64,000 bases of DNA, taken from assembly GCF_015694465.1 (NCBI RefSeq), contig NZ_JADQDO010000005.1:62001-126000 (forward strand). The letters are read 5' to 3'. Positions 46,841-54,648 of this stretch are shown in pieces. This stretch comes from Microvirga alba. GTDB lineage: Bacteria; Pseudomonadota; Alphaproteobacteria; Rhizobiales; Beijerinckiaceae. Below the pieces are notes generated by a model. The model did no database searches and had not been told where the DNA came from. It worked only from the letters and a program-made list of their open reading frames with translations. How positions within the stretch are numbered: the stretch's first letter is position 1; each line of letters begins with the position of its first letter. The translations under genes and the position numbers were made by a program.

Positions 46841-49156
46841 GTGACCTTGGCCAAACGTATCAAACCAGTCCCTTCCACACTCCCTTCCCGGGAGGACATT
46901 GTCGCCTTCATCGCCAAGACGCCGGGCAAGGTCGGCAAGCGCGAGATCGCGCAGGCCTTCGGCATCAAGGGCGGGGATCGCATCTGGCTCAAGCAGATGC
47001 TGAAGGGTCTGGAGATCGAGGGAATCGTCGATCGCCGGGGCAAGAACGTCCACAAGGCGGGCCAACTTCCTCCCGTGGTGCTGGCCGACATCAAGAAGCG
47101 CGACCGGGACGGCGAACTCATCGCCGAGCCGACCGAGTGGGATGCGGAGGAGCACGGCCCCGTCCCGACCATCGTCATCATGCCATCGCGCAAGCCGCGC
47201 CCCGGAATGCCGGTGGCGGGCGTCGGCGACCGCGCGCTCCTGCGCGTCGAGCCGCTGAAACCCGGCGACATCCATCGCTATTCCGGCCGCGTGACCAAGA
47301 TCATCGCCAAGCAGCGTGCGCAGTTGCTCGGCATCTTCAAGGCGATCCCGGAAGGCGGCGGGCGACTGATCCCCGTCGACAAGAAATCCCGCGAGCGGGA
47401 ACTTCTGATCCGGCCGGGTGACGAAGCGGGTGCTGAGGACGGCGACCTCGTCTCGACCTCCATCGTCAAGCATGGCCACTTCGCCCTGCCCCACGCCAAG
47501 GTCAAGGAGCGCCTCGGCTCGATCAAATCCGAGAAGGCGGTGAGCCTGATCGCGATCCACACACACAACATCCCGAACGTCTTTCCCGCCGCGGCGCTTA
47601 GCGAGGCGGAGCACGCCGAACACGCCTCGCTTTCCGGTCGCGAGGATTGGCGTCACGTGCCCCTCGTGACCATCGACCCGCCCGACGCCAAGGATCATGA
47701 CGATGCGGTCCATGCAGTCCGCGACGAGGATGAGAACAATCTCGGCGGCTTCATCGTCACCGTGGCGATTGCCGACGTGGCGGCCTATGTCCGGCCTGGC
47801 TCCGCCCTCGACAGTGAAGCGCAGGAGCGCGGCAACTCGGTCTATTTCCCCGATCGTGTCGTGCCGATGCTGCCGGAGCGGATTTCCAATGATCTCTGTT
47901 CGCTACGCCCGCACCAGCCCCGCCCGGCGCTCGCCGTGCGCATGGTGATTGGCCCCGACGGGCGCAAGAAGAGCCACGCCTTCCACCGGGTCCTCATGCG
48001 CTCGGCGGCGAAGCTCTCCTATCAACAGGCGCAAGCCGCCATCGACGGGCACCCCGACGATACGACCGCGCCGATCCTCGACTCGATTCTCAAGCCGCTT
48101 TGGGCCGCTTTTGCGTGCGTGAAGAAGGCGCGCGACATCCGCGAGCCGCTCTTCCTCGATCTGCCGGAGCGCAAGATCGTGCTGAAACCCGACGGCACGG
48201 TGGACCGGGTCTATGTGCCCGAGCGGCTGGAAGCGCATAAGCTCATCGAGGAGTTCATGATCCTCGCCAACGTGGCGGCGGCGGAAGCCTTGGAGAAGGC
48301 CGATACGGACCTGATCTACCGGGTCCACGACGAGCCCTCGCTGGAAAAGATGCGGGCTTTGAGCGAGGTGCTCGCCTCCATCGGTCTCAAGATGCCGACG
48401 CAGGGGCCGATCAAGCCCGAGCTGTTCAACCGAATCCTGCGAAGCGTCGATGGATCGGAGCATCAGCTCTTCATCAACGAGGTCGTGCTCCGCTCGCAGT
48501 CGCAAGCCGAATATTCCGCTGAGAATTACGGCCATTTCGGCCTGAACCTAAAGCGCTACGCGCACTTCACCTCGCCCATCCGGCGCTATGCGGATCTCAT
48601 CGTGCATCGCGCGCTCGTCGCCGCGTTCAAATTCGGCAAGGATGGGCTGCCGCCGCACACCACCCGCGCGGAGCTGATCGAGATCAGCGCGCGGATTTCC
48701 GCCGCCGAGCGGCGCGCCATGGCAGCTGAGCGGGAAACCAACGACCGCCTGATCGCCCATTTCCTCGCCGACCGCATCGGAGCCTCGTTCGACGGCCAGA
48801 TCTCCGGCGTGACGAAGTCCGGATTGTTCATCAAGCTCGACGAAACGGGCGCGGACGGGTTCGTCCCGGCGGCGACCATCGGCAATGATTATTACCGCTT
48901 CGACGAAAGAACCCATTCCATGCGCGGCGAGCGCACGGGCGAAACCTATCGGCTCGGCGACCGGGTTCACGTAAAGCTCGTCGAGGCCGCCCCCGTCGCC
49001 GGCGCGCTGCGGTTCGAGCTGCTCTCGGAGGGCCGTTACAGCGGCAAGCCGCAAGGAGCCAAGGGGGCTAAAAAGGGGCGCGCGCCTAAGTCGTCTGGAC
49101 AGAGCCGTCGCCCAACCCCAAAGGTGAAGGTCAAGCGCAAGAGCCGCGCGGGTTAA
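46841..49156 (+). CDS. rnr: Ribonuclease R
   Basis: RNase R is a processive 3'-5' exonuclease that degrades structured RNA and works in mRNA decay and tmRNA-linked quality control. The 771-residue protein has an N-terminal winged-helix domain (about 20-80), cold-shock-like domains, and the RNB catalytic domain with IDPPDAKDHDDAVHA, which supplies the metal-binding aspartates, and RGNSVYFPDRVVPMLPE. An S1 domain sits near 660-740 (ASFDGQISGVTKSGLFIKL), and a basic Lys/Arg tail follows. The start is GTG with AAAAGG upstream. DUF983 follows after nine bases. Confidence 0.96.
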   Translation: MTLAKRIKPVPSTLPSREDIVAFIAKTPGKVGKREIAQAFGIKGGDRIWLKQMLKGLEIEGIVDRRGKNVHKAGQLPPVVLADIKKRDRDGELIAEPTEWDAEEHGPVPTIVIMPSRKPRPGMPVAGVGDRALLRVEPLKPGDIHRYSGRVTKIIAKQRAQLLGIFKAIPEGGGRLIPVDKKSRERELLIRPGDEAGAEDGDLVSTSIVKHGHFALPHAKVKERLGSIKSEKAVSLIAIHTHNIPNVFPAAALSEAEHAEHASLSGREDWRHVPLVTIDPPDAKDHDDAVHAVRDEDENNLGGFIVTVAIADVAAYVRPGSALDSEAQERGNSVYFPDRVVPMLPERISNDLCSLRPHQPRPALAVRMVIGPDGRKKSHAFHRVLMRSAAKLSYQQAQAAIDGHPDDTTAPILDSILKPLWAAFACVKKARDIREPLFLDLPERKIVLKPDGTVDRVYVPERLEAHKLIEEFMILANVAAAEALEKADTDLIYRVHDEPSLEKMRALSEVLASIGLKMPTQGPIKPELFNRILRSVDGSEHQLFINEVVLRSQSQAEYSAENYGHFGLNLKRYAHFTSPIRRYADLIVHRALVAAFKFGKDGLPPHTTRAELIEISARISAAERRAMAAERETNDRLIAHFLADRIGASFDGQISGVTKSGLFIKLDETGADGFVPAATIGNDYYRFDERTHSMRGERTGETYRLGDRVHVKLVEAAPVAGALRFELLSEGRYSGKPQGAKGAKKGRAPKSSGQSRRPTPKVKVKRKSRAG

Positions 49157-49165
49157 GGAAGTAAG

Positions 49166-49579
49166 ATGTCCCCATCAACGGAGCCGACCCGGCAGGAGGC
49201 CGATATCCCTGCCGTCACGGCTATGAAGCGTGGTTTCCTCGGCCATTGCCCGGCTTGCGACAAGGGCCGCCTGTTCGGCCGCTTCCTGAAAGTCGCGCCG
49301 CAATGCGAGGTCTGCGGGACCGAATTTCACCATCACCGGGCGGATGACCTGCCGCCTTATATCGTCATCTTCATCGTCGGCCACCTCATCGGCTACGGCA
49401 TCCTGATGACGGAAACCCGCATGGAGATGCCCATGTGGGCGCATCTGGCGATCTGGCCCGCGCTCACGCTGGGCCTGTGCCTCGCCCTCCTCCAGCCGGT
49501 CAAAGGCGCTGTCGTCGGCCTGCAATACGCACTAGGGATGCATGGTTTCGGCGCGGCGCGCGCGAAAAAGACGTCGTGA
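49166..49579 (+). CDS. DUF983 family protein
   Basis: A 137-residue protein with an N-terminal zinc-ribbon-like module, CPACDKGRLFGRFLKVAPQCEVCG (CxxC and CxxC), then HHRADDLPPYIVIFIVGHLIG and two membrane helices. This is the DUF983 signature. Function is unknown. In Rhizobiales the gene is regularly found just after rnr, as here (nine-base gap). The NUDIX gene begins 11 bases after its stop, so rnr-DUF983-NUDIX probably share one transcript. Confidence 0.92.
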   Translation: MSPSTEPTRQEADIPAVTAMKRGFLGHCPACDKGRLFGRFLKVAPQCEVCGTEFHHHRADDLPPYIVIFIVGHLIGYGILMTETRMEMPMWAHLAIWPALTLGLCLALLQPVKGAVVGLQYALGMHGFGAARAKKTS

Positions 49580-49590
49580 GGGAGAGATCG

Positions 49591-50328
49591 GTGGTGACGG
49601 AGACAGAGACATCGGAGCGGACGCCCCCTCGTGCCGCCGGCGCCCCGACCCTGCGTCCCGTTGACGCCGCAACGCTCATCATCATCGACCGCAAAGCGCG
49701 AAAGCCCAAGGTGCTCATGGGCAAGCGGCATGCCGGGCACAAATTCATGCCGGGCAAATTCGTGTTTCCGGGCGGCCGGATCGAAGCCGAGGACCGCGCC
49801 ATGCCGGTCTCGGGCGCGCTTCATCCGCGCGCGGAACAGGCGCTCCTGGCGCGCGTGACGAAGCCCTCAATCCAGCGCTGCCGCGCCCTGGCTCTGGCCG
49901 CCATCCGCGAGACGTTCGAGGAAACCGGCCTTCTGCTCGGCACCAAGGATTACGGCAGTCCTGAAGGTACGCCGAAGGGCAGCTGGGCCTCCTTTCAGGA
50001 GCGGGGCGTATTTCCCGATCTCGAAGGGTTGCAGGTGATCGGCCGCGCCATCACCCCACCCCAGCGGGTCAAGCGCTTCGACACTCGCTTCTTCGCCATC
50101 GACCGCACGGCCATCGCGGACGAGATCGGCGGCATCGTGGGGCCTGATTCCGAGCTGGTGGAGCTGACCTGGGTGAGCTTCTCAGAGGCCCGCGACCTTG
50201 ACCTGCACCACATCACCGACGCGATTCTGACCGATCTCGAAGCCCGAATCGCAAACGGCTTCATCCACGAATTGCCGGTGCCGTTCTATCATCAGACGCG
50301 CGGGCGGTTCGTGCGGGAACTGCTTTAG
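49591..50328 (+). CDS. NUDIX hydrolase
   Basis: A 245-residue pyrophosphohydrolase. The Nudix box is seen in ALAAIRETFEETGLLLG (REXXEEXG, the metal-binding helix) at about residues 105-120, preceded by the FMPGKFVFPGG strand. It is longer than minimal Nudix enzymes and resembles the group formerly linked to CoA or nucleoside diphosphate derivatives, but the substrate is unknown. There is no ATG; the start is taken as GTG at 49591 with GGGAGA upstream. Another in-frame GTG at 49576 overlaps the DUF983 stop. It follows DUF983 in the rnr operon. Confidence 0.9.
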   Translation: MVTETETSERTPPRAAGAPTLRPVDAATLIIIDRKARKPKVLMGKRHAGHKFMPGKFVFPGGRIEAEDRAMPVSGALHPRAEQALLARVTKPSIQRCRALALAAIRETFEETGLLLGTKDYGSPEGTPKGSWASFQERGVFPDLEGLQVIGRAITPPQRVKRFDTRFFAIDRTAIADEIGGIVGPDSELVELTWVSFSEARDLDLHHITDAILTDLEARIANGFIHELPVPFYHQTRGRFVRELL

Positions 50329-50354
50329 TTTTCACGAACGTCATCATCCGCAAG

Positions 50355-50458
50355 CCTCATCCTGAGGAGGCCGTCAGGCCGTCTCGAAGGACGAGGCGTG
50401 TCCAGAGCGCACTGGATCTCCTTCGAGACGCGGCTTTCGGCCGCTCCTCAGGATGAGG
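50355..50458. repeat. Dispersed palindromic repeat, copy B
   Basis: About 104 bases beginning CCTCATCCTGAGGAGG and ending CTCCTCAGGATGAGG, with inner arms CGTCTCGAAGG and CCTTCGAGACG. The outer arms are complementary, so the whole unit folds on itself. It is related to copy A at 2211-2326; copy A has a 10-12 base insertion near its left end. It fills most of the 324-base gap between the NUDIX gene and rpmG. Confidence 0.85.
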
Positions 50459-50575
50459 CGCGGAGGATCGGGCCGCGCGGCGAGAGAATGGGCCGCATCC
50501 CAGACAAAGACACTCTCGCAGTGGCCAACCCTTGACGGCCCGGGCATAATCGGGCAAGGGAACCGCAGGATTTTC

Positions 50576-50596
50576 GGCCGGGTTCGCCCGGCCTTT
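50576..50596 (+). terminator. Hairpin with UUCG loop before rpmG
   Basis: A seven-base perfect stem GGCCGGG/CCCGGCC closes a TTCG tetraloop and is followed by TTT. It lies about 57 bases before the rpmG start. It may terminate the upstream NUDIX transcript or form part of the rpmG leader; the short T run leaves this open. Confidence 0.5.
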
Positions 50597-50652
50597 GTGT
50601 TTCGGCCAGGATAACCCTAAAGGCCGGCGCACGAACCAAGAGGTTTGAGACC

Positions 50653-50820
50653 ATGGCCAAAGCCGCCACCATCAAAGTGAAGCTCGTCTCCACCGCCGAC
50701 ACGGGCTATTTCTACGTCACCAAGAAGAACTCGCGCACGATGACCGACAAGCTCGCGCTCAAGAAGTACGACCCGGTCGCGAAGAAGCACGTCGAGTTCA
50801 AGGAAGCCAAGATCAAGTAA
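50653..50820 (+). CDS. rpmG: 50S ribosomal protein L33
   Basis: L33 sits near the E site of the large ribosomal subunit. This 55-residue protein begins [20 protein letters not shown] and contains YVTKKNSRT and [20 protein letters not shown]. It has no cysteine, so it is the zinc-free form. It is too short to be found by length alone but the match to L33 is clear. A strong terminator follows 23 bases after the stop, so it is probably expressed alone. In Rhizobiales rpmG usually lies near rnr and divK, as here. Confidence 0.97.
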   Translation: MAKAATIKVKLVSTADTGYFYVTKKNSRTMTDKLALKKYDPVAKKHVEFKEAKIK

Positions 50821-50843
50821 TCTTGGACGCTCCGAACTGAAAC

Positions 50844-50869
50844 AAAAGGCGCCTTACGGCGCCTTTTTT
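50844..50869 (+). terminator. Rho-independent terminator of rpmG
   Basis: AAAAGGCGCC (50844-50853) pairs with GGCGCCTTTT (50858-50867) around a TTAC loop, giving a ten-base stem with a T run to 50869. Because the A run mirrors the T run it could act on both strands. Confidence 0.92.
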
Positions 50870-50877
50870 ATTGCCTG

Positions 50878-51017
50878 AAATAAAAATGGCCAGTTGGGGA
50901 CGGTGTTGTGGAGGCAACGCTCCGTCCCCAAGCTGGCCGACCTACGAAGTCCCAGGAGATGCGGCGGACCTGAGCATCCGTAGGGCATTTCTGCTCCGCT
51001 TCAGCGGAGAAACGACA
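50878..51017 (-). ncRNA. Candidate small RNA or structured divK 3' UTR
   Basis: On the minus strand this stretch has three successive hairpins and no convincing ORF. Hairpin 1 is CTCCGCT/AGCGGAG (50994-51009). Hairpin 2 is CCTACG/CGTAGG (50941-50946 with 50979-50984) with an inner CAGG/CCTG. Hairpin 3 has GGCCAGCTTGGGGACGG against CCGTCCCCAACTGGCC (50888-50938, one bulged base) and runs into ATTTTTATTT, a terminator-like end. A weak promoter (TTGCGT, 16 bases, TATGTT; 51024-51051) lies just upstream. Two readings are possible: an independent small RNA, or the folded 3' end of the divK transcript. The remaining part of the gap (51052-51184) shows nothing else. Confidence 0.5.
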
Positions 51018-51184
51018 AAAGAGAACATATAGGAAACATCGACTAACGCAAGTGCCGATTTTCCTGAATTCGTTTGCGCCAAAGCCCAAGCTAAACAGGA
51101 CTTCGACTAAAGACAAGGCTCTCTCGCTTGACAACCCGACTCAGGCGGCGTGGCGGAAAACGCTGGTGATCAGGGCCCGAAGGG

Positions 51185-51568
51185 TCAGAGCTTCGCGCCG
51201 TCCGCTTCGAGATAGGTTTTGACCGTCTCAAGGAACTTGGCAACCGAGATCGGCTTGGAGAGATAGGCCTCGCAGCCCCCTTCCCTGATCCGTTCCTCAT
51301 CGCCCTTCATGGCGAAGGCAGTGATCGCGATGACGGGGATGGATTTCAGGTCCTCGTCGGCTTTCAGCCAGCGTGTCACTTCCAGACCGGAGACCTCCGG
51401 CAGCTGGATGTCCATCAGAATCAGGTCGGGCTTGTGGGCGCGCGCCAGCTCCATGGCTTCGATGCCATGCCCCGTTTTGAGCGTCGCATAGCCATGGGCC
51501 TCGAGAAGATCGTTGAAGAGCTTCATATTGAGCTCGTTATCCTCAACGATGAGCACGGTCTTTTTCAT
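51185..51568 (-). CDS. divK: Cell-cycle response regulator DivK
   Basis: DivK is a single-domain receiver that controls the polar kinases PleC and DivJ and so CtrA activity and asymmetric division in alphaproteobacteria. The 127-residue protein is only a receiver: acidic pocket residues in [10 protein letters not shown] (about 6-15), phospho-acceptor Asp53 in [21 protein letters not shown], switch Thr in [14 protein letters not shown] and Lys in AYLSKPIS. The [18 protein letters not shown] stretch is characteristic of DivK. pleD, often its neighbour in Rhizobiales and Caulobacter, is not next to it. ATG at 51566-51568. Divergent from DUF3572. Confidence 0.95.
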   Translation of the reverse strand: MKKTVLIVEDNELNMKLFNDLLEAHGYATLKTGHGIEAMELARAHKPDLILMDIQLPEVSGLEVTRWLKADEDLKSIPVIAITAFAMKGDEERIREGGCEAYLSKPISVAKFLETVKTYLEADGAKL

Positions 51569-51669
51569 GATAGCCGTCCCCGGGGGCCACATACCGACTT
51601 CACCGGCCCGCTTGTTCGTCCGATGATAGACCTACATTCAAACTGATTGATGAACTACGAATCTCGCAC

Positions 51670-51960
51670 ATGACCTCAACTTATAGAAAAGTAACTCTTA
51701 ACGAGGCCGAGAGTGTCGCGGTGGCCGCCTTCACCTACCTCACCGCCGACGAAGAGCGCCTGAGCCGGTTTCTCGCCCTGTCGGGCCTGAGCGCGGACTC
51801 GATCCGCTCGGCGGCCTCCGCGCCCGGTTTCTTCGCCGCGATTCTCGATTACGTGGCCTCCGACGAGCCTCTGCTGCTCGATCTGGCCAAGGAGCTGAAC
51901 ACCAAGCCGGAGCGCATCATGGAAGCCCGCTGGACGTTATCCCCATCGGAGTTCGAGTAG
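51670..51960 (+). CDS. DUF3572 family protein
   Basis: A 96-residue, all-helical, acidic protein with SVAVAAFTYLTADEERLSRFLALSGL and PGFFAAILDYVASDEPLLLDLA, matching DUF3572, a family restricted to alphaproteobacteria and typically adjacent to divK. No function is known. It starts 102 bases from divK in the opposite direction, so they share a regulatory spacer. dinB begins nine bases after its stop and is likely co-transcribed. Confidence 0.9.
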   Translation: MTSTYRKVTLNEAESVAVAAFTYLTADEERLSRFLALSGLSADSIRSAASAPGFFAAILDYVASDEPLLLDLAKELNTKPERIMEARWTLSPSEFE

Positions 51961-51968
51961 CCCCGCCG

Positions 51969-53243
51969 ATGAGCGACGCCCCGTTCTGCCGCGACTGCCT
52001 GACCTTTGCCGCCAGTCCCCTGGCGGAACGGTGCACCGCGTGCGGGTCCCCTCGCCTGCTGCGGCACAGGGAGCGGGACAGCCTCGCCATCGCCCATGTG
52101 GATTGCGACGCCTTCTTCGCAGCGGTGGAAAAGCGGGACGACCCGAGCCTCGCGGACAAGCCGGTTATCGTCGGCGGCGGCAAGCGCGGCGTCGTTTCCA
52201 CGTGCTGCTACGTGGCGCGGACCTATGGCGTGCGTTCCGCCATGCCCATGTTCCAGGCGCTGAAAGCCTGCCCGCATGCGGTGGTGATCAAGCCGAACAT
52301 CGAGAAGTATCGGATCGCCGGGCGCGAGGTGCGCAACCTCATGCTGGAATTGACCCCGCTGGTGGAACCGGTCTCCATCGACGAGGCGTTTCTCGACCTG
52401 ACCGGGACCGAGCGGCTTCACCACGGCAGCCCCGCCCTGACGCTCGCGAAATTCGCCCGCAAGGTCGAGAACGAGATCGGCATCAGCATTTCGGTCGGGC
52501 TCTCCTACAACAAGTTCCTGGCCAAGATCGCCTCGGACTTCCAGAAGCCGCGCGGCTTCTCGATCATCGGACGCGCGGAAGCGCCGGACTTCCTTGGCAA
52601 CAAGCCGGTTTCAATCATTCCGGGCATTGGCGCGTCGGCACAAGCGCGGCTCGCCAAGGCGGGCGTGACGCAAATCGCGCATATCCGGGACATTCCGCTC
52701 AATACCCTGTTCGAGGCGCTGGGCCGCGACGCGCAAAGGCTGTCGCGGCTTGCCTGGGGCGAGGACAAGCGGGTGGTGACGCCGGAGCGGGAGACGAAAA
52801 GCGTCTCGGCCGAGACCACCTTCGACACCGACCTGCGCTCCTTCGAGGACCTGGAGCCCATCCTGTGGCGTCTGTCGGAAAAAGTCTCGCGCCGCCTCAA
52901 GACAGCGGGGCTTGCCGGGCGGAGCATCACCCTCAAGCTCAAGGATTCCGAGTTCCGCCTCCTGACCCGCAGCCGGTCGGGGTTGGCACCGACGCAGTTG
53001 GCCGCCCGCTTGTTCGATCCGGCCCGGCAGATGCTCAAGGCGGCCTGCGACGGCACGGCGTTCCGCCTCATCGGCGTCGGCGCGGCCGATCTCTGCGATG
53101 CAGCGGACGCGGACAAGGGAGATCTCGCCGATCAGAGCGTCGTCAAACAGGCCCACATGGAAGCGGCCATCGACAAGATCCGCGACAAATTCGGTGTCGC
53201 GGCGCTACAAAAGGGTCTCGCGCTGCGCAAACCTCAGCGCTGA
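51969..53243 (+). CDS. dinB: DNA polymerase IV with N-terminal zinc-ribbon
   Basis: A 424-residue Y-family translesion polymerase. The catalytic palm has AHVDCDAFFAAVE (first metal Asp) and SIDEAFLDLTG (Asp-Glu pair). Then come the thumb helix-hairpin-helix IIPGIGASAQARLAKAG and the little-finger domain with SVSAETTFDTDL. Unlike E. coli Pol IV, it begins with about 35 extra residues carrying four cysteines (Cys7, Cys10, Cys22, Cys25: CRDC and CTAC), a probable zinc ribbon. A canonical QLxLF-type beta-clamp motif is not obvious at the C-terminus, which ends LALRKPQR. It follows DUF3572 and its 3' end overlaps eipB by ten bases in convergent direction. No LexA box is seen. Confidence 0.93.
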   Translation: MSDAPFCRDCLTFAASPLAERCTACGSPRLLRHRERDSLAIAHVDCDAFFAAVEKRDDPSLADKPVIVGGGKRGVVSTCCYVARTYGVRSAMPMFQALKACPHAVVIKPNIEKYRIAGREVRNLMLELTPLVEPVSIDEAFLDLTGTERLHHGSPALTLAKFARKVENEIGISISVGLSYNKFLAKIASDFQKPRGFSIIGRAEAPDFLGNKPVSIIPGIGASAQARLAKAGVTQIAHIRDIPLNTLFEALGRDAQRLSRLAWGEDKRVVTPERETKSVSAETTFDTDLRSFEDLEPILWRLSEKVSRRLKTAGLAGRSITLKLKDSEFRLLTRSRSGLAPTQLAARLFDPARQMLKAACDGTAFRLIGVGAADLCDAADADKGDLADQSVVKQAHMEAAIDKIRDKFGVAALQKGLALRKPQR

Positions 53244-54055
53244 CAGGGCGTGACGGCCTGAACCTGGAGGCTCTGGAGATCGCCCTTCAGGGCGAAGTCG
53301 CCGTAATCCAGCTTCAACGCCCGGCTGATGCCGTTCTCGTAAAGCTCGAACGAAATCGTGTAGACCGGCACCCGGTCGCCCACGCCTTCGGTGAAATAGC
53401 TGATCGTCACCGGCCAGCGCGGCACGCTCGAAAGAGCATCCTGCTTGGTCGCATCTTCGAGATTGCCGCCCGCACCGGGCTCGATCCTGTGTCCGATCAG
53501 GCCCAGGGTCTCGTAGACCTTCTTGCCGTCATCCGACCCGTCATAGACCTTCACGGACAGGGTCGTCTGACCGGCGCGCCCCGCCTCGATCAGACGCTTG
53601 AGATGCTCGGTTGGAAAGATCGGCTGACCTCCCGCGGCGAAGGAGGCGTTGCGCGGTTGCTTGAACCGGACATCGAGCGAGCCGTCCGGCCGCAGCTTCG
53701 CGTCGCCATCGACACCGTCACCGGCAGCACCGGTCGACTTGAAGCGCATGGACAAGCCATCGCCGGCCTCAAAAGTCGCGGTGCGCGTGTCCAGGGTGCG
53801 CGAGCCCGTCTCGCTGCTGTCGAGCACGGTCACCTGACGATACTTCAGCGTATAGCCGTCACAGGCATTGCCGCCGAAATCCATGGCGATGCGCCCCCGC
53901 GCATTGTCGAGGCCGCGCGAGCCGCCCGAGCGCGTCAGGGACAGATCGTAGACCGCCCGGTGCGGCACGAGTTGCACCGCGGGTTTCGCCGTTTGGGCGA
54001 AGGCCGGGGCCAGCATGACCAGGGAAAGAGCCGACGCCGTCAAAAGGGAGCGCAT
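53234..54055 (-). CDS. eipB: Cell envelope integrity protein EipB (DUF1849)
   Basis: EipB is a periplasmic beta-spiral protein required for envelope integrity in Brucella and conserved in Rhizobiales. The 273-residue protein has a signal peptide (MRSLLTASALSLVMLAPAFA). It also has the EipB opening LVPHRAVYDLSLTRSGGSRGL, the first conserved cysteine in GNACDGYTLKYRQVT, and the second cysteine three residues from the end (VTPCQR). In Brucella these two form a structural disulfide. GGAGG precedes the ATG at 54053-54055; an upstream frame extension adds 30 residues without similarity. The partner gene eipA is not here. Confidence 0.9.
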   Translation of the reverse strand: MRSLLTASALSLVMLAPAFAQTAKPAVQLVPHRAVYDLSLTRSGGSRGLDNARGRIAMDFGGNACDGYTLKYRQVTVLDSSETGSRTLDTRTATFEAGDGLSMRFKSTGAAGDGVDGDAKLRPDGSLDVRFKQPRNASFAAGGQPIFPTEHLKRLIEAGRAGQTTLSVKVYDGSDDGKKVYETLGLIGHRIEPGAGGNLEDATKQDALSSVPRWPVTISYFTEGVGDRVPVYTISFELYENGISRALKLDYGDFALKGDLQSLQVQAVTPCQR

Positions 54056-54177
54056 GTGTCCTCCGATCCTTTGTAGGTAAAGATAGAAGTCTCCTGCGGA
54101 CACGGCAATGTTCCGTCTTGCGTCTATTGGGCTCATCCGCCACAACGTTGCCGGATTATCGCAAGCCGAGGCTTCAC

Positions 54178-54648
54178 ATGAGCGCTGTTGACAAGAAACT
54201 TCAGGAACTGGGTATCACCCTGCCGACGCCGGCCGCCCCGGTGGCCAATTACGTGCCTTTCGTGCGCACGGGGAACCTGATCATCATTTCCGGCCAGCTC
54301 TGCCTCGGCCTCGACGGCAAGCTCGGCGACGCCCACAAGGGTAAGCTCGGTGCGGAAGTCTCGTCGGAAGCCGGCCAGCAGGCGGCGCGCCTTTGCGCTA
54401 TCAACCTGATCGCGCAGCTGAAAGCGGCCGTCGGCGATCTCGACCGGGTCGTGCGCGTCGTCCGCCTCGGCGGCTTCATCAACGCGACCCCGACCTTCGC
54501 GACCCTCGCCCCCGTCATGAACGGCGCGTCGGACCTGATGGTCGAAGTGTTCGGCGACAAGGGCCGCCATGCCCGCTCCACGGTCGGCGTCGCGGAATTG
54601 CCGCTCGACGTCGCGGTCGAAGTCGAAGGCATGTTTGAAGTCCAATGA
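54178..54648 (+). CDS. ridA: RidA family protein
   Basis: RidA proteins hydrolyse reactive enamine/imine intermediates such as 2-aminoacrylate produced by PLP enzymes. The 156-residue protein belongs to the longer YjgF/Rid subgroup: YVPFVRTGNLIIISGQLCL, SSEAGQQAARLCAINLIAQLKA, VRVVRLGGFINATPTFATLAPVMNGASDLM and the late HARSTVGVAELPLDVAVEVEG. The arginine in GRHARSTVGV corresponds to the catalytic Arg that binds the substrate carboxylate. The ATG at 54178 is followed by the usual start MSAVDKKLQELGI. Its stop overlaps the phosphodiesterase start by four bases. Divergent from eipB. Confidence 0.92.
   Translation: MSAVDKKLQELGITLPTPAAPVANYVPFVRTGNLIIISGQLCLGLDGKLGDAHKGKLGAEVSSEAGQQAARLCAINLIAQLKAAVGDLDRVVRVVRLGGFINATPTFATLAPVMNGASDLMVEVFGDKGRHARSTVGVAELPLDVAVEVEGMFEVQ

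Noticed and set aside
50868..51134. 88-codon minus-strand frame across the RNA candidate
   Set aside because: The hairpins explain the sequence better; no ribosome site or protein features.
52031..54076. 681-codon frame on the plus strand
   Set aside because: Runs through dinB in another frame and antisense through eipB; both real genes have clear signatures.
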